The translations under genes were made by a program, and so were the position numbers. The notes below the pieces were generated by a model. That model made no database searches and was not told the DNA's origin. It saw only the letters and a list, made by a program, of their open reading frames with translations. DNA of 27,231 nucleotides from JALZAH01 sp051000755 (GTDB lineage: Bacteria > Actinomycetota > Acidimicrobiia > Acidimicrobiales > Palsa-688). This document shows positions 15,679-23,083 of the stretch, piece after piece. Every line of letters starts with the position of its first letter. Within the stretch, counting starts at the first letter, position 1. The stretch is taken from NCBI GenBank assembly GCA_051000755.1, contig JBPCNZ010000032.1:1-27231 (forward strand), written 5' to 3'.

Positions 15679-17247
15679 TCAGGGCCCGGCGACGGCCGCG
15701 GACGACGGCCACGGCGGGGGCCCGAAGGGCGAGACCAGGCCCAGCTTCCCCGGGTTGAGGATGCCCTCAGGGTCGAGGGCCGCCTTGATGCTGGCCAGCA
15801 CCTCGAAACCGGTTCCCAGGGCCGTGGTCAGGTGCCGGGCCCGATTGAGGCCGATGCCGTGATGGTGGGAGAGCGACCCGCCCCGGACCAGGGTGGCGCC
15901 GATCACCGAGTCCCACGCCCTGCGGTAGTAGGCGTCGATCCCTCCCGGTGGCCACCCCGCGGCGTCATTCCCCTGGGCTACGCCTGCGAAGGTGAAGTAC
16001 AGGCACGCCCCGTCGGTGTAGGCGTGCGACTGGTGGGCGGAGGCGGCGATCGTCGGTGGGAGGGCACGGAGGGCGGCGACGGCCTCGTCGTAGAGGTCCG
16101 GGAGGACACGCCACGGGGCGGCGATCTCGATCGTGTCGGCCACCACGCCGGCGGTGGCCAGGGACTCGAGGGAGGTCACCTCGTTGCGATGGGCCAGCCA
16201 GCGCTCCACCAGCGCCGGATCGGCGATCTGTCCCGAGGCGCACTCGTCGGCGACGACGGCCATGGTGGCGTCCACGATCCCCGGGTCGCCTTCGTCGAGA
16301 GCGGTCAGGACGCATCGGCCTTCGACATCGAAGCCGCGTCGGGACTCGGGGCGGTCGTAGAGGCGCAGCACCGCCGGCGTCGCCCCCCGGCGCACGATGC
16401 GCCGGCAGACCTCGAGACCGTCGGCGAACGTGTCGAAGCTGTAGGCGATCCGTCGTTCGGCCTGGGGCAGGGGGTGGGCCCGCAGGCGGGCCTGGGTGAT
16501 GACGCCGAGCGTGCCCTCCGAGCCGACGAACACCTGGTTGAGGTCGGGACCGGTCGCCGAACGGGGACCTGCCCCCCCGGTCCTTATGAGATGGCCGTCG
16601 GCCAGGGCCACCTCCAGGCCGACCACCATGTCCTCGATCTTGCCGTAGCGAGTCGAGTACTGGCCGGCTGACCGGCACGCCAACCAGCCACCGACGGTGG
16701 ACATGGCGATGGATTGGGGCCAGTGGCCCAGGGTCAGGCCGTAGCGTTGGCGCAGCTGCGCCTCGAGATGGTCGCCGAAGGTTCCGGCGGCCACGTCGAC
16801 GAGGAGGCTGACATCGTCGACGGCCACAATGCCGTTGAGCCCGCACAGGTCGAGCGCCACCCCCCCGAAGACGGGGACGGCGCCCCCGCAGACTCCGCTG
16901 CGCCCGGCGACGGGGGTGACCGGGACCCTCTCCTCCCGGCACACGCCGAGCACGGCAGCCACCTCGGCGGCGGTTGCCGGTTGGGCCACGGCGGCCGGCA
17001 GCGCCGGTACCTCGCCGTGCACGGCCCAGGAGACAGCGAGCGGCCACCAGTCCCGGCCCGCACCCACCCGGGTGTCGTCGTCGGTGGTGACCGAGGCACA
17101 CACCTGGCGCAGGCGGTCGATCACCGCAGGGTCGACGGCGACGCCGCCGCCGAGGTGGGAGGACACGGCCGATGGGGCCCGCCCGAGGTCGGCTACCGGG
17201 ACCGGTCGGCCGGATCCGAGGGGAGGTGGTGGGGTGACGGCCGTCAT
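15679..17247 (-). CDS. FAD-binding oxidase, alkyl-DHAP-synthase-like
   Basis: This 522-residue VAO/PCMH flavoprotein has the FAD-binding segments PVAGRSGVCGGAVP, GHWPQSIAMSTVGGWLACRS, RYGKIEDMVVGLEVALADG and QVFVGSEGTLGVIT, followed by a cap domain. The C-terminal LSHHHGIGLNRARH has the triple-His HHHG(V/I)G motif known from alkyl-dihydroxyacetonephosphate synthase, and the GHxPxSxxxSTxGGW block also matches that enzyme. ADPS swaps the acyl group of acyl-DHAP for a fatty alcohol in ether-lipid synthesis, but many bacterial homologues are of unknown substrate. The ATG at 17245-17247 overlaps the glpD stop (ATGA), so it is co-translated with the enzyme that makes DHAP. The N-terminal 40 residues are Pro/Gly-rich and unconserved. 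Confidence 0.82.
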   Translation of the reverse strand: MTAVTPPPPLGSGRPVPVADLGRAPSAVSSHLGGGVAVDPAVIDRLRQVCASVTTDDDTRVGAGRDWWPLAVSWAVHGEVPALPAAVAQPATAAEVAAVLGVCREERVPVTPVAGRSGVCGGAVPVFGGVALDLCGLNGIVAVDDVSLLVDVAAGTFGDHLEAQLRQRYGLTLGHWPQSIAMSTVGGWLACRSAGQYSTRYGKIEDMVVGLEVALADGHLIRTGGAGPRSATGPDLNQVFVGSEGTLGVITQARLRAHPLPQAERRIAYSFDTFADGLEVCRRIVRRGATPAVLRLYDRPESRRGFDVEGRCVLTALDEGDPGIVDATMAVVADECASGQIADPALVERWLAHRNEVTSLESLATAGVVADTIEIAAPWRVLPDLYDEAVAALRALPPTIAASAHQSHAYTDGACLYFTFAGVAQGNDAAGWPPGGIDAYYRRAWDSVIGATLVRGGSLSHHHGIGLNRARHLTTALGTGFEVLASIKAALDPEGILNPGKLGLVSPFGPPPWPSSAAVAGP

Positions 17248-19025
17248 GGGAACACCTCGCGTGGCTGGTTCGGTGGGGGATGCGACGACGACGATGCGGA
17301 GGCGGAGGCGGCGCCGAGGGCGGCGCGCCCAGCGTCAGCAGCAGCCAGCAGGGCCCTCACCTCGTCAGCTTGGCGTTCCCGGGACCACCCGAGCTCCGAG
17401 CCGACCAGGGCGGCTACATCCGGTGCCGCCGCCGCCGTGGCGTCGCGGTCCAGCAACAAGGCCCGGGTCCGGCGGGCCAGGACGTCGACGAGGGTGAGCG
17501 CCATCTCGTAGCGGGCCGCGAAGACGGCCTCGGCCCGCAGGTAGGGCAGGCCCGGAACCAGGGAGTCACCCAGCCCTGGATCGGAGTCGACCAGCGCCGC
17601 GATGGTGCGGGCCTCTGCCCCGTAGCGTCCGACCAGATGGGCGAGCGTGGTCTCCGAGAGGCCCAGCTCGACGGCGGCCCCAGGGTCGAGGAGGTCCGAC
17701 CAGGCGTCGGAACCCCACAGCGGCAGTCGGCGCGTCGGCGAGTAGCCAAGGAGGCGCCGGCCGAGGCGGGCCGCCACCGCGTCGACGGTGTCGGCGGCCA
17801 TCAGCCGGTAGGTCGTGAGCTTGCCGCCGGTGACGGTGACGACCCCCTCCGGCGAGGTGGTGACGCGATGGCGACGGGAGAGGTCCGCCGTACGGGCGCG
17901 GGGCTCGCCGGCGACGAGAGGCCGCAGTCCGGCCCACGATCCGGTGACGTCGGCCGGGGTCAGGTTGGCCGTTGTCCAGCGGTTGACGGCCCGGAGGAGA
18001 TAGTCGATGTCAGCGGGGGTGGCCTGGGGATCGTCCAGGGACCCGTCGTAGGTGGTGTCAGTGGTCCCGATGTAGGTGAACCGGCCGGCACCGGCCCCCC
18101 CGTCCGCCCCCGAGGAGCCCGCCCCCGAGGAGCCCGCCCGGGAGGTGCCGGCCGCGTCCCAGGGCACGATGAACACCGACCGGTGATCGCCCGGCACGTT
18201 GAGGACGGCGGCGGTGTCACAGGGCAGGCGGTCGGCGCGGACGGTCACGTGGACTCCCTTGGCCGGCCGCAGGGTGGTCTCGGGGGTCGAGCCCCCCGGG
18301 AGACCGGCGACCTCCGCCGACCACACGCCGGTGGCGTTGACCACGACCTCGCCGCGGACCTCGGTACCGTCCGCCAGCCTGACGCCGCACACGCCGCTGG
18401 TGGCACCTTCCCGGAGGAGACCGGTGACGCGGGCCTGGGTGGCGATCGTTGCCCCATGGGCCAGTACCGCGGTACGGGCCAGGGCCAGGGTCAGGCGGGC
18501 GTCGTCGGTCTGGGCGTCCCAGTAGACGAAGCTGGCCACCAGTCGGTCGGTGCGCAGCTGGGGTATGTGGGCCAGGGCCTCGGCCGCGCTGATGCGGCGA
18601 TGTCGGTGCCCGATGCGCAGCCCGCCGGTCAGATCATAGAGCCACAGGGCGGAGCTGTAGGCCTGGGCCACGCCTTTGGCCACGGTCCCGTCCTTGCCGA
18701 ACAGGGGGATCAGGAACGGGAGGGGATGGACCAGGTAGGGGGCGTTGCGGATGAGTCGCTGACGTTCGGCCAGGGCCTCGTACACCAGCCGGTAATCGTG
18801 GGAGGACAGGTATCGCAGCCCGCCGTGGACCAGCTTCGACGACGCTGACGAGGTGCCGGAGGCCAGGTCGCCGGCCTCGACCAGGGCGGTCCGCAGCCCC
18901 CGAGCGGCGGCGTCGAGGGCGACGCCGGCACCGGTGATCCCCCCGCCGATGATCACCACGTCGAAGTGCCGCTCGGCCAGGCGCCGCAGCGCCTCGGCTC
19001 GGTCGAACGGCGTGGGGGCGGGCAC
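17244..19025 (-). CDS. glpD: Glycerol-3-phosphate dehydrogenase, FAD-dependent
   Basis: This 593-residue flavoenzyme oxidises glycerol-3-phosphate to DHAP and passes electrons to the respiratory chain at the membrane. Evidence: the dinucleotide motif VVIIGGGITGAGVALDAAARG, then SGTSSASSKLVHGGLRYL, the central substrate domain with NATGVWS and GVHVTV, GGKLTTYRLMA near the end of the catalytic part, and a C-terminal helical domain. A Gly/Ser-rich insert (RAGSSGAGSSGADGG) sits between two conserved strands and derives from a 15-base tandem duplication. The start at GTG 19023-19025 is preferred over the TTG at 19067, because it keeps the divergent control region free. The stop overlaps the next gene start by four bases. 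Confidence 0.94.
   Translation of the reverse strand: MPAPTPFDRAEALRRLAERHFDVVIIGGGITGAGVALDAAARGLRTALVEAGDLASGTSSASSKLVHGGLRYLSSHDYRLVYEALAERQRLIRNAPYLVHPLPFLIPLFGKDGTVAKGVAQAYSSALWLYDLTGGLRIGHRHRRISAAEALAHIPQLRTDRLVASFVYWDAQTDDARLTLALARTAVLAHGATIATQARVTGLLREGATSGVCGVRLADGTEVRGEVVVNATGVWSAEVAGLPGGSTPETTLRPAKGVHVTVRADRLPCDTAAVLNVPGDHRSVFIVPWDAAGTSRAGSSGAGSSGADGGAGAGRFTYIGTTDTTYDGSLDDPQATPADIDYLLRAVNRWTTANLTPADVTGSWAGLRPLVAGEPRARTADLSRRHRVTTSPEGVVTVTGGKLTTYRLMAADTVDAVAARLGRRLLGYSPTRRLPLWGSDAWSDLLDPGAAVELGLSETTLAHLVGRYGAEARTIAALVDSDPGLGDSLVPGLPYLRAEAVFAARYEMALTLVDVLARRTRALLLDRDATAAAAPDVAALVGSELGWSRERQADEVRALLAAADAGRAALGAASASASSSSHPPPNQPREVFP
18106..18135 (-). repeat. 15-bp tandem duplication inside glpD
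   Basis: The plus-strand unit GCCCCCGAGGAGCCC is present twice without a gap (18106-18120 and 18121-18135). In glpD it encodes the repeated GSSGA residues of a flexible insert, so the frame is kept. Confidence 0.85.
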
Positions 19026-19059
19026 GGCGCCACCGTATCGGCGGGACGAGGGGCCATTC

Positions 19060-19075
19060 ACCAACAATCATTGGT
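19060..19075. promoter_or_regulatory. Palindromic candidate operator between glpD and the Fe-S gene
   Basis: ACCAACAATCATTGGT is a 16-bp imperfect palindrome (12 of 16 positions symmetric; arms ACCAA and TTGGT). It lies 35 bases before the chosen glpD start and 56 before the Fe-S gene start, and is the most AT-rich stretch of the divergent gap 19026-19131. A repressor site controlling both transcripts is inferred. The regulator is not identified. Confidence 0.45.
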
Positions 19076-19131
19076 AGCCGAGCATCCCTCTACCGCACCG
19101 CCCCGGAGCACGGGCGCGCCAGGAGAACCAC

Positions 19132-20466
19132 GTGACCATCACCTACGACCCGTCTCACCCGGCCTACTACGACGAGACGGATCTTCGAGCCGAGATGACC
19201 CGGGTCTACGACCGGTGCCACGGGTGCCGGTTGTGCCTGTCGCTGTGCCCGTCATTCGACACCCTGTTCGACTTCATCGACGATCGTGACGGTGCCGTCG
19301 ACGCCCTGACCAGGGCCCAACAGGACCAGGTGGTCGACGAGTGCTACCAGTGCCAGCTGTGCTACGTGAAGTGCCCCTACGTGCCTCCCCATGCGTGGGA
19401 GCTCGACTTCCCCCGCCTCATCCTGCGCGCCGAGGCGGTGCAGAACGCCAAGGACAGCAGCGTCCGGGGCAAGTTGACCACCCAGGCGCTGGGCCGCACC
19501 GACTGGGCCGGGAGGATCGGCACCGCCACCGCCCCGGTCACCAACGCCCTGCTGGCCACGCCCGGTTCGCTCGTCAGGCGGGTCATGGACACCGCCATCG
19601 GGGTGGCGTCGCAGCGCGTCCTGCCGCCATACGCCAGGACTCGGTTCTCGACCTGGTTCAAGCGTCGGGCCCAGGCTGGTCCCTCGGCGCTGGGCCGGCC
19701 CCAGCAGGCCCGGGCGTCCGTGTTCGCCACCTGCCTGGTCGAGTACCAGGATCCGGCCGTCGGCCATGACCTGGTCAAGGTCTATGAGCGCAACGGTGTC
19801 CGCTGCCAGTTGGCCGAGGGGGCCGGCTGTTGCGGCGCCCCATGGCTGCACAGTGGCGAGCTCGAACAGTTCAAGCGCCAGGCCGCCAGGAACGTGGGGG
19901 CTCTCGCGGCGTCGGTCCGCGCCGGCAACGACATCGTGGTGCCCCAGCCCACGTGCAGCTACGTGTTGAAGAGGGACTATCCCGACTATCTCAGGTCCGG
20001 CGACGCCCGGTTGGTGGGGGAGAACACCTACGACGCCTCCGAGTACCTGTGGAGGCTGCACCAGGGCAGCCTCCGCCGTGACCAGGAGACGTCCATCGAC
20101 ACCACCTTCGACGGCGACGTTCCCGCCACCACGGCCTACCACGTGCCGTGCCACCTCCAGGCCCAGAACATCGGACTGCGAAGCCGGGACCTGCTCGAGT
20201 TGACGGGCACCAAGGTGACGCCCATCGCCAAGTGCTCGGGCATCGACGGCATGTGGGGTCTGCGCTCCGACAACTACGAACTGGCCCGCAAGGTCGCCGC
20301 ACCCCTCGAGGCCGCCATCGACAAGGCGGACGCCGAGGTCGTGGTCGGTGACTGTCACCTGGCCAACGGGGCCATCTTTCAGGGCACCGGTCGCCGTCCC
20401 CAGCACCCCTTGCAGCAGTTGGCCCGGGCCTACGGCATCGATGCGGAACCCGACGGAAGACGCTGA
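19132..20466 (+). CDS. GlpC-like (4Fe-4S)/CCG-domain iron-sulfur protein
   Basis: This 444-residue protein has two N-terminal 4Fe-4S motifs, Cys29-x2-Cys32-x2-Cys35-x3-Cys39-Pro and Cys71-x2-Cys74-x2-Cys77-x3-Cys81-Pro. Two CCG-type half-domains follow: GAGCCGAPWL with PTCSYVLKRDYP, and YHVPCHLQAQNIG with KCSGIDGMWG. This is the plan of GlpC, which docks the anaerobic glycerol-3-phosphate dehydrogenase on the membrane, and of heterodisulfide-reductase-type electron carriers. No membrane helix is evident. The GTG start at 19132 has AGGAGA five bases upstream. It is divergent from glpD and likely carries electrons from GlpD or the ADPS-like flavoprotein; that link is inference from position. 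Confidence 0.87.
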   Translation: MTITYDPSHPAYYDETDLRAEMTRVYDRCHGCRLCLSLCPSFDTLFDFIDDRDGAVDALTRAQQDQVVDECYQCQLCYVKCPYVPPHAWELDFPRLILRAEAVQNAKDSSVRGKLTTQALGRTDWAGRIGTATAPVTNALLATPGSLVRRVMDTAIGVASQRVLPPYARTRFSTWFKRRAQAGPSALGRPQQARASVFATCLVEYQDPAVGHDLVKVYERNGVRCQLAEGAGCCGAPWLHSGELEQFKRQAARNVGALAASVRAGNDIVVPQPTCSYVLKRDYPDYLRSGDARLVGENTYDASEYLWRLHQGSLRRDQETSIDTTFDGDVPATTAYHVPCHLQAQNIGLRSRDLLELTGTKVTPIAKCSGIDGMWGLRSDNYELARKVAAPLEAAIDKADAEVVVGDCHLANGAIFQGTGRRPQHPLQQLARAYGIDAEPDGRR

Positions 20467-20686
20467 CCTGAACGTGGGGGACGCGACGGACGTGAGGGAA
20501 GGCGCCGGCGGGCCGTCCCGGGCTCGCCACCTGCCGCCGCCCCGGGATTTCAGGTCTCTGGGCTAGACACCCCGCTGCCGGTTCGCGACAATGGCCCGCC
20601 CGAAGCTGCTGGCTGGCGCGCCGCTCGAGGTGGCGCCGGGAGGGGTAGCGACGAGAACGATGACCGGAACGACCGAGGATTTTGCT
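20467..20686 (+). other. Intergenic leader before whiB
   Basis: This 220-base gap holds no supported gene. The whiB reading frame is open back to 20591, but the residues coded there do not look like the family. GGGAGGGG at 20639-20646 sits too far from the ATG at 20660 to be convincing. No strong promoter consensus is visible; the sequence is GC-rich until about 20650. Confidence 0.5.
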
Positions 20687-20929
20687 GTGGAGTCGAAGCC
20701 AATGTTGATCTGGAGGCAGAGGGCGGCCTGCCGCGGGGCCGACCCGGACATCTTCTATCCGGTTACCGACCAGGATGCCGAGGACGCCAAGTCGATCTGT
20801 GATGGCTGTGACGTCCGTCACCTCTGCTTGGAATGGGCCCTCTCCAACCGGGAGCATGATGGCGTGTGGGGTGGCGCCACCGAACGGGAGCGTCGTCGCA
20901 TCGTGCGCCAGCGCCGCCGGTCGGCCTGA
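20687..20929 (+). CDS. WhiB-family iron-sulfur transcription factor
   Basis: This 80-residue WhiB-like protein, a family confined to actinomycetes and their phages, binds a 4Fe-4S cluster and works with the principal sigma factor. The four cysteines are Cys15, Cys38, Cys41 and Cys47 (C-x22-C-x2-C-x5-C), followed by the beta-turn GVWGG (59-63) and a basic tail RRRIVRQRRR for DNA contact. The GTG at 20687 is chosen because GAGGA lies seven bases upstream and the product has normal length; ATG 20660 and 20702 are in frame. The subfamily (WhiB1 to WhiB7) cannot be fixed. trpD begins 12 bases after the stop. Confidence 0.93.
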   Translation: MESKPMLIWRQRAACRGADPDIFYPVTDQDAEDAKSICDGCDVRHLCLEWALSNREHDGVWGGATERERRRIVRQRRRSA

Positions 20930-20941
20930 GCGCGCCCGCCC

Positions 20942-22078
20942 ATGGCCGACGCCGCAGGGCCCCGCCGGGCGGCTCCCCTCTTCGAGACGATGGGATCGTG
21001 GCCCGGCGTCCTCGGGCGCCTGGCCCGGCGCCAGGACCTGGAGGCCGACGAGGCGGCCGCGGCCTTGGCGGAGATCCTGGGCGGCGACGCCACCCCGGCG
21101 CAGATCGCCGCGTTTGTGTTCGGGTTGCGCTGCAAGGGCGAGACCGTCGAGGAGATGACCGGCCTGGTGCGGGCCATGCTCGCCGCCGCCGAGACCGTCG
21201 TCGTCGAGCCGATGCTGGCGGATCGCCTGGTCGACACGTGCGGCACCGGAGGTGATCGCAGTGGCACCATCAACGTGTCGACCATTGCCGCCCTGGTCCT
21301 GGCCGGCGCCGGTGTCCCGGTGTGCAAGCACGGGGGGCGGGCCTCGTCGTCCCGGGCCGGTTCGGCCGATGTGCTCGAGACGCTGGGGGTCGCCATCGAC
21401 CTGGGCCCGGCGGGGGTCCGCCGCTGCATCGAAGAGGTCGGCATCGGCTTCTGCTTCGCCCCCCGCTACCACCCGGCCATGCGCCATGCCATCCCCATCC
21501 GGAGCGAGCTGGGCGTGGCCACCGCCTTCAACTTCCTCGGACCGCTGGCCAACCCGGCCCGCCTCGGGCGCCAGGTCGTCGGTGTCGGCGACTGGACCAT
21601 GGCCACCAAGGTCTGCGGGGTGCTGGCGGCCAACGGAGCCCGCCACGTCCTGGTCGTGTACGGATCGGATGGCCTCGACGAGCTGACCACGACAGGCCCG
21701 TCCACGGTCGTGGAATGGGTCGCCGATCCGGGTCAGCCACCATCCGGCCTGGCCGCCGGCGCCGGCCCGGTCGGCCGGACGACGACGTCGGTGGTCGACC
21801 CTGCCGCGCTGGGCTTGGCCCCGGCCCGCCTCGCGGATCTGGTGGGCGGCGACACCGAGACCAACGCCCGCATGGCTCGTGCCATTCTCGACGGCGACCA
21901 CGGACCGCAGCGGGACATCGTCGTGCTCAATGCCGCCGCGGGCCTGGTCGCCGGGGGAGTGGCCAACAATCTGGCCGAGGGGCTGGTCATCGCCGGTGCG
22001 GTCATCGACGACGGCCGGGCCCTCGACGCCCTGCAGGGCCTGGTGACGGTGTCCAACGCGGTCACCGACAACCGCTGA
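20942..22078 (+). CDS. trpD: Anthranilate phosphoribosyltransferase
   Basis: This protein of up to 378 residues transfers phosphoribose from PRPP to anthranilate, the second step of tryptophan synthesis. Evidence: the PRPP loop CGTGGDRSGTIN (100-111), KHGGR (129-133), SSRAGSADVLETLG, the segment FAPRYHPAMRHAIPIRSELG, the metal motif GLDELTTTG, and GDTETNARMARAIL near the C terminus. The KHGNR motif usual in the family reads KHGGR here: Gly132 replaces an Asn that contacts anthranilate in studied enzymes. The first ATG (20942) has no clear ribosome site; ATG 20990, preceded by GAGACG, is the main alternative and loses only unconserved residues. It probably shares the whiB transcript. No other trp gene is in the window. 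Confidence 0.93.
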   Translation: MADAAGPRRAAPLFETMGSWPGVLGRLARRQDLEADEAAAALAEILGGDATPAQIAAFVFGLRCKGETVEEMTGLVRAMLAAAETVVVEPMLADRLVDTCGTGGDRSGTINVSTIAALVLAGAGVPVCKHGGRASSSRAGSADVLETLGVAIDLGPAGVRRCIEEVGIGFCFAPRYHPAMRHAIPIRSELGVATAFNFLGPLANPARLGRQVVGVGDWTMATKVCGVLAANGARHVLVVYGSDGLDELTTTGPSTVVEWVADPGQPPSGLAAGAGPVGRTTTSVVDPAALGLAPARLADLVGGDTETNARMARAILDGDHGPQRDIVVLNAAAGLVAGGVANNLAEGLVIAGAVIDDGRALDALQGLVTVSNAVTDNR

Positions 22079-22097
22079 GGGCCGGCCAACCGCTGAG
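22069..22097 (+). repeat. Duplicated trpD tail
   Basis: CAACCGCTGAG occurs at 22069-22079 and again at 22087-22097, an 18-base in-frame spacing. The duplication copies the last codons and the stop of trpD into the convergent gap, so a second stop lies downstream. Confidence 0.7.
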
Positions 22098-22117
22098 TCC
22101 CTGACGCCGGCGGTCCC

Positions 22118-22681
22118 TCAGGCCGGTGGTCGATCGACGCGCAGCTCGGCCATGGCCTGTTCCATGGCGTCGAGGCGCATCTCCAGGCTGGGCTCGGCCA
22201 GGGCGGCGGGCTGCAGCGACCGCTGGTGCTCTCTCCACACCGAGTCGAGGCGGCCCACCCGCTGGGCGGCGGCCTCGACCGCCCGGACCTGAGCCGTGAG
22301 CTCTTGGAGGGTGTGCCGGCGGTAGCCGCCGGAGAGGCGGTCGGCCGCCACCACCCTGGCGTCGAGGGCGACGGCCCGGTCCACGACCTCGGCGCCGACG
22401 CGTGTCAGCGGGGACGACGGCTGCTGGCGGCGGACGGGGTGCAACGACCGGACCGGGGTGCCGACGGCGGCGGTGACGGTGCGGCAGGCCCGGCGCAGGC
22501 GGCGGTGCAGTTGCGCGGGGCGCCCGGGATGCACCGTCCACCACAGCGGTGCCATGGTCGGACGGGCCGGCACCAGGCGGCAGCTGCGCCGCAGGCGGCG
22601 GTAGACCAGCCCGAGTACGAGCGCAACAACGCCGGCGCCGATCGCCACGATCGTGATGACGACCTCGGCAAACGTGAGCAC
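22118..22681 (-). CDS. Membrane-anchored protein of unknown function
   Basis: This 187-residue protein has one N-terminal membrane helix (about residues 5-27, VVITIVAIGAGVVALVLGLV) followed by Arg-rich residues, which predicts a cytoplasmic body. The body is Arg/Ala-rich and ends in a predicted helical segment, LEMRLDAMEQAMAELRV, that could form a short coiled coil. I do not recognise a domain. The GTG start at 22679-22681 places the helix directly at the N terminus. It follows the Lrp-type gene by 39 bases on the same strand and converges on trpD. Confidence 0.65.
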   Translation of the reverse strand: MLTFAEVVITIVAIGAGVVALVLGLVYRRLRRSCRLVPARPTMAPLWWTVHPGRPAQLHRRLRRACRTVTAAVGTPVRSLHPVRRQQPSSPLTRVGAEVVDRAVALDARVVAADRLSGGYRRHTLQELTAQVRAVEAAAQRVGRLDSVWREHQRSLQPAALAEPSLEMRLDAMEQAMAELRVDRPPA

Positions 22682-22720
22682 GCCCCCAGTCTACGGATCT
22701 CCCGAAGTGGCCGTCAGTGG

Positions 22721-23005
22721 CTAGGGACCGTCGGCTCCCAGATCCCAGATGCTCTCGAGGTCATGGCGGCTGTAGGCCTGGAAGGCGATCAGGGTCTTGG
22801 TGTCGCGGATGCCGGCCAGGCTGGAGATCTCCCGGGTGACGACCTCGGCCAGGTCGTCATGGCGGCGGACCCGGACGATGGCCACCAGGTCGGCGAAGCC
22901 GGAGACCGAGTAAACCTCGGCCACCCCCTCGAGATCGGCGAGCTCGCTACCAAGATCGGCGACCCGCCCCGGATCGGCGTCGATCAGCACGAAAGCGTGG
23001 ACCAT
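22721..23005 (-). CDS. Stand-alone Lrp/AsnC effector-binding (RAM) domain protein
   Basis: This 94-residue protein begins MVHAFVLIDADPGRVADLG and continues EVYSVSGFADLVAIVRV, the beta-alpha-beta-beta pattern of the RAM domain that binds amino acids in Lrp/AsnC regulators. The helix-turn-helix half is absent, and no frame upstream encodes one. Single-domain versions are known in actinomycetes and probably act as ligand sensors or assemble with full-length Lrp proteins. The start is ATG 23003-23005. A short inverted repeat (CCGCT-6 bases-AGCGG, 23006-23021) touches the start on the upstream side and could affect expression. It is divergent from the NYN gene. Confidence 0.88.
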   Translation of the reverse strand: MVHAFVLIDADPGRVADLGSELADLEGVAEVYSVSGFADLVAIVRVRRHDDLAEVVTREISSLAGIRDTKTLIAFQAYSRHDLESIWDLGADGP

Positions 23006-23083
23006 CCGCTCAGAGTAGCGGTGGGACCTGCCGGTACCATCCGATGATGTGCAGGATCCGGGCTCGGTTGTGAGGGGCGAGTG

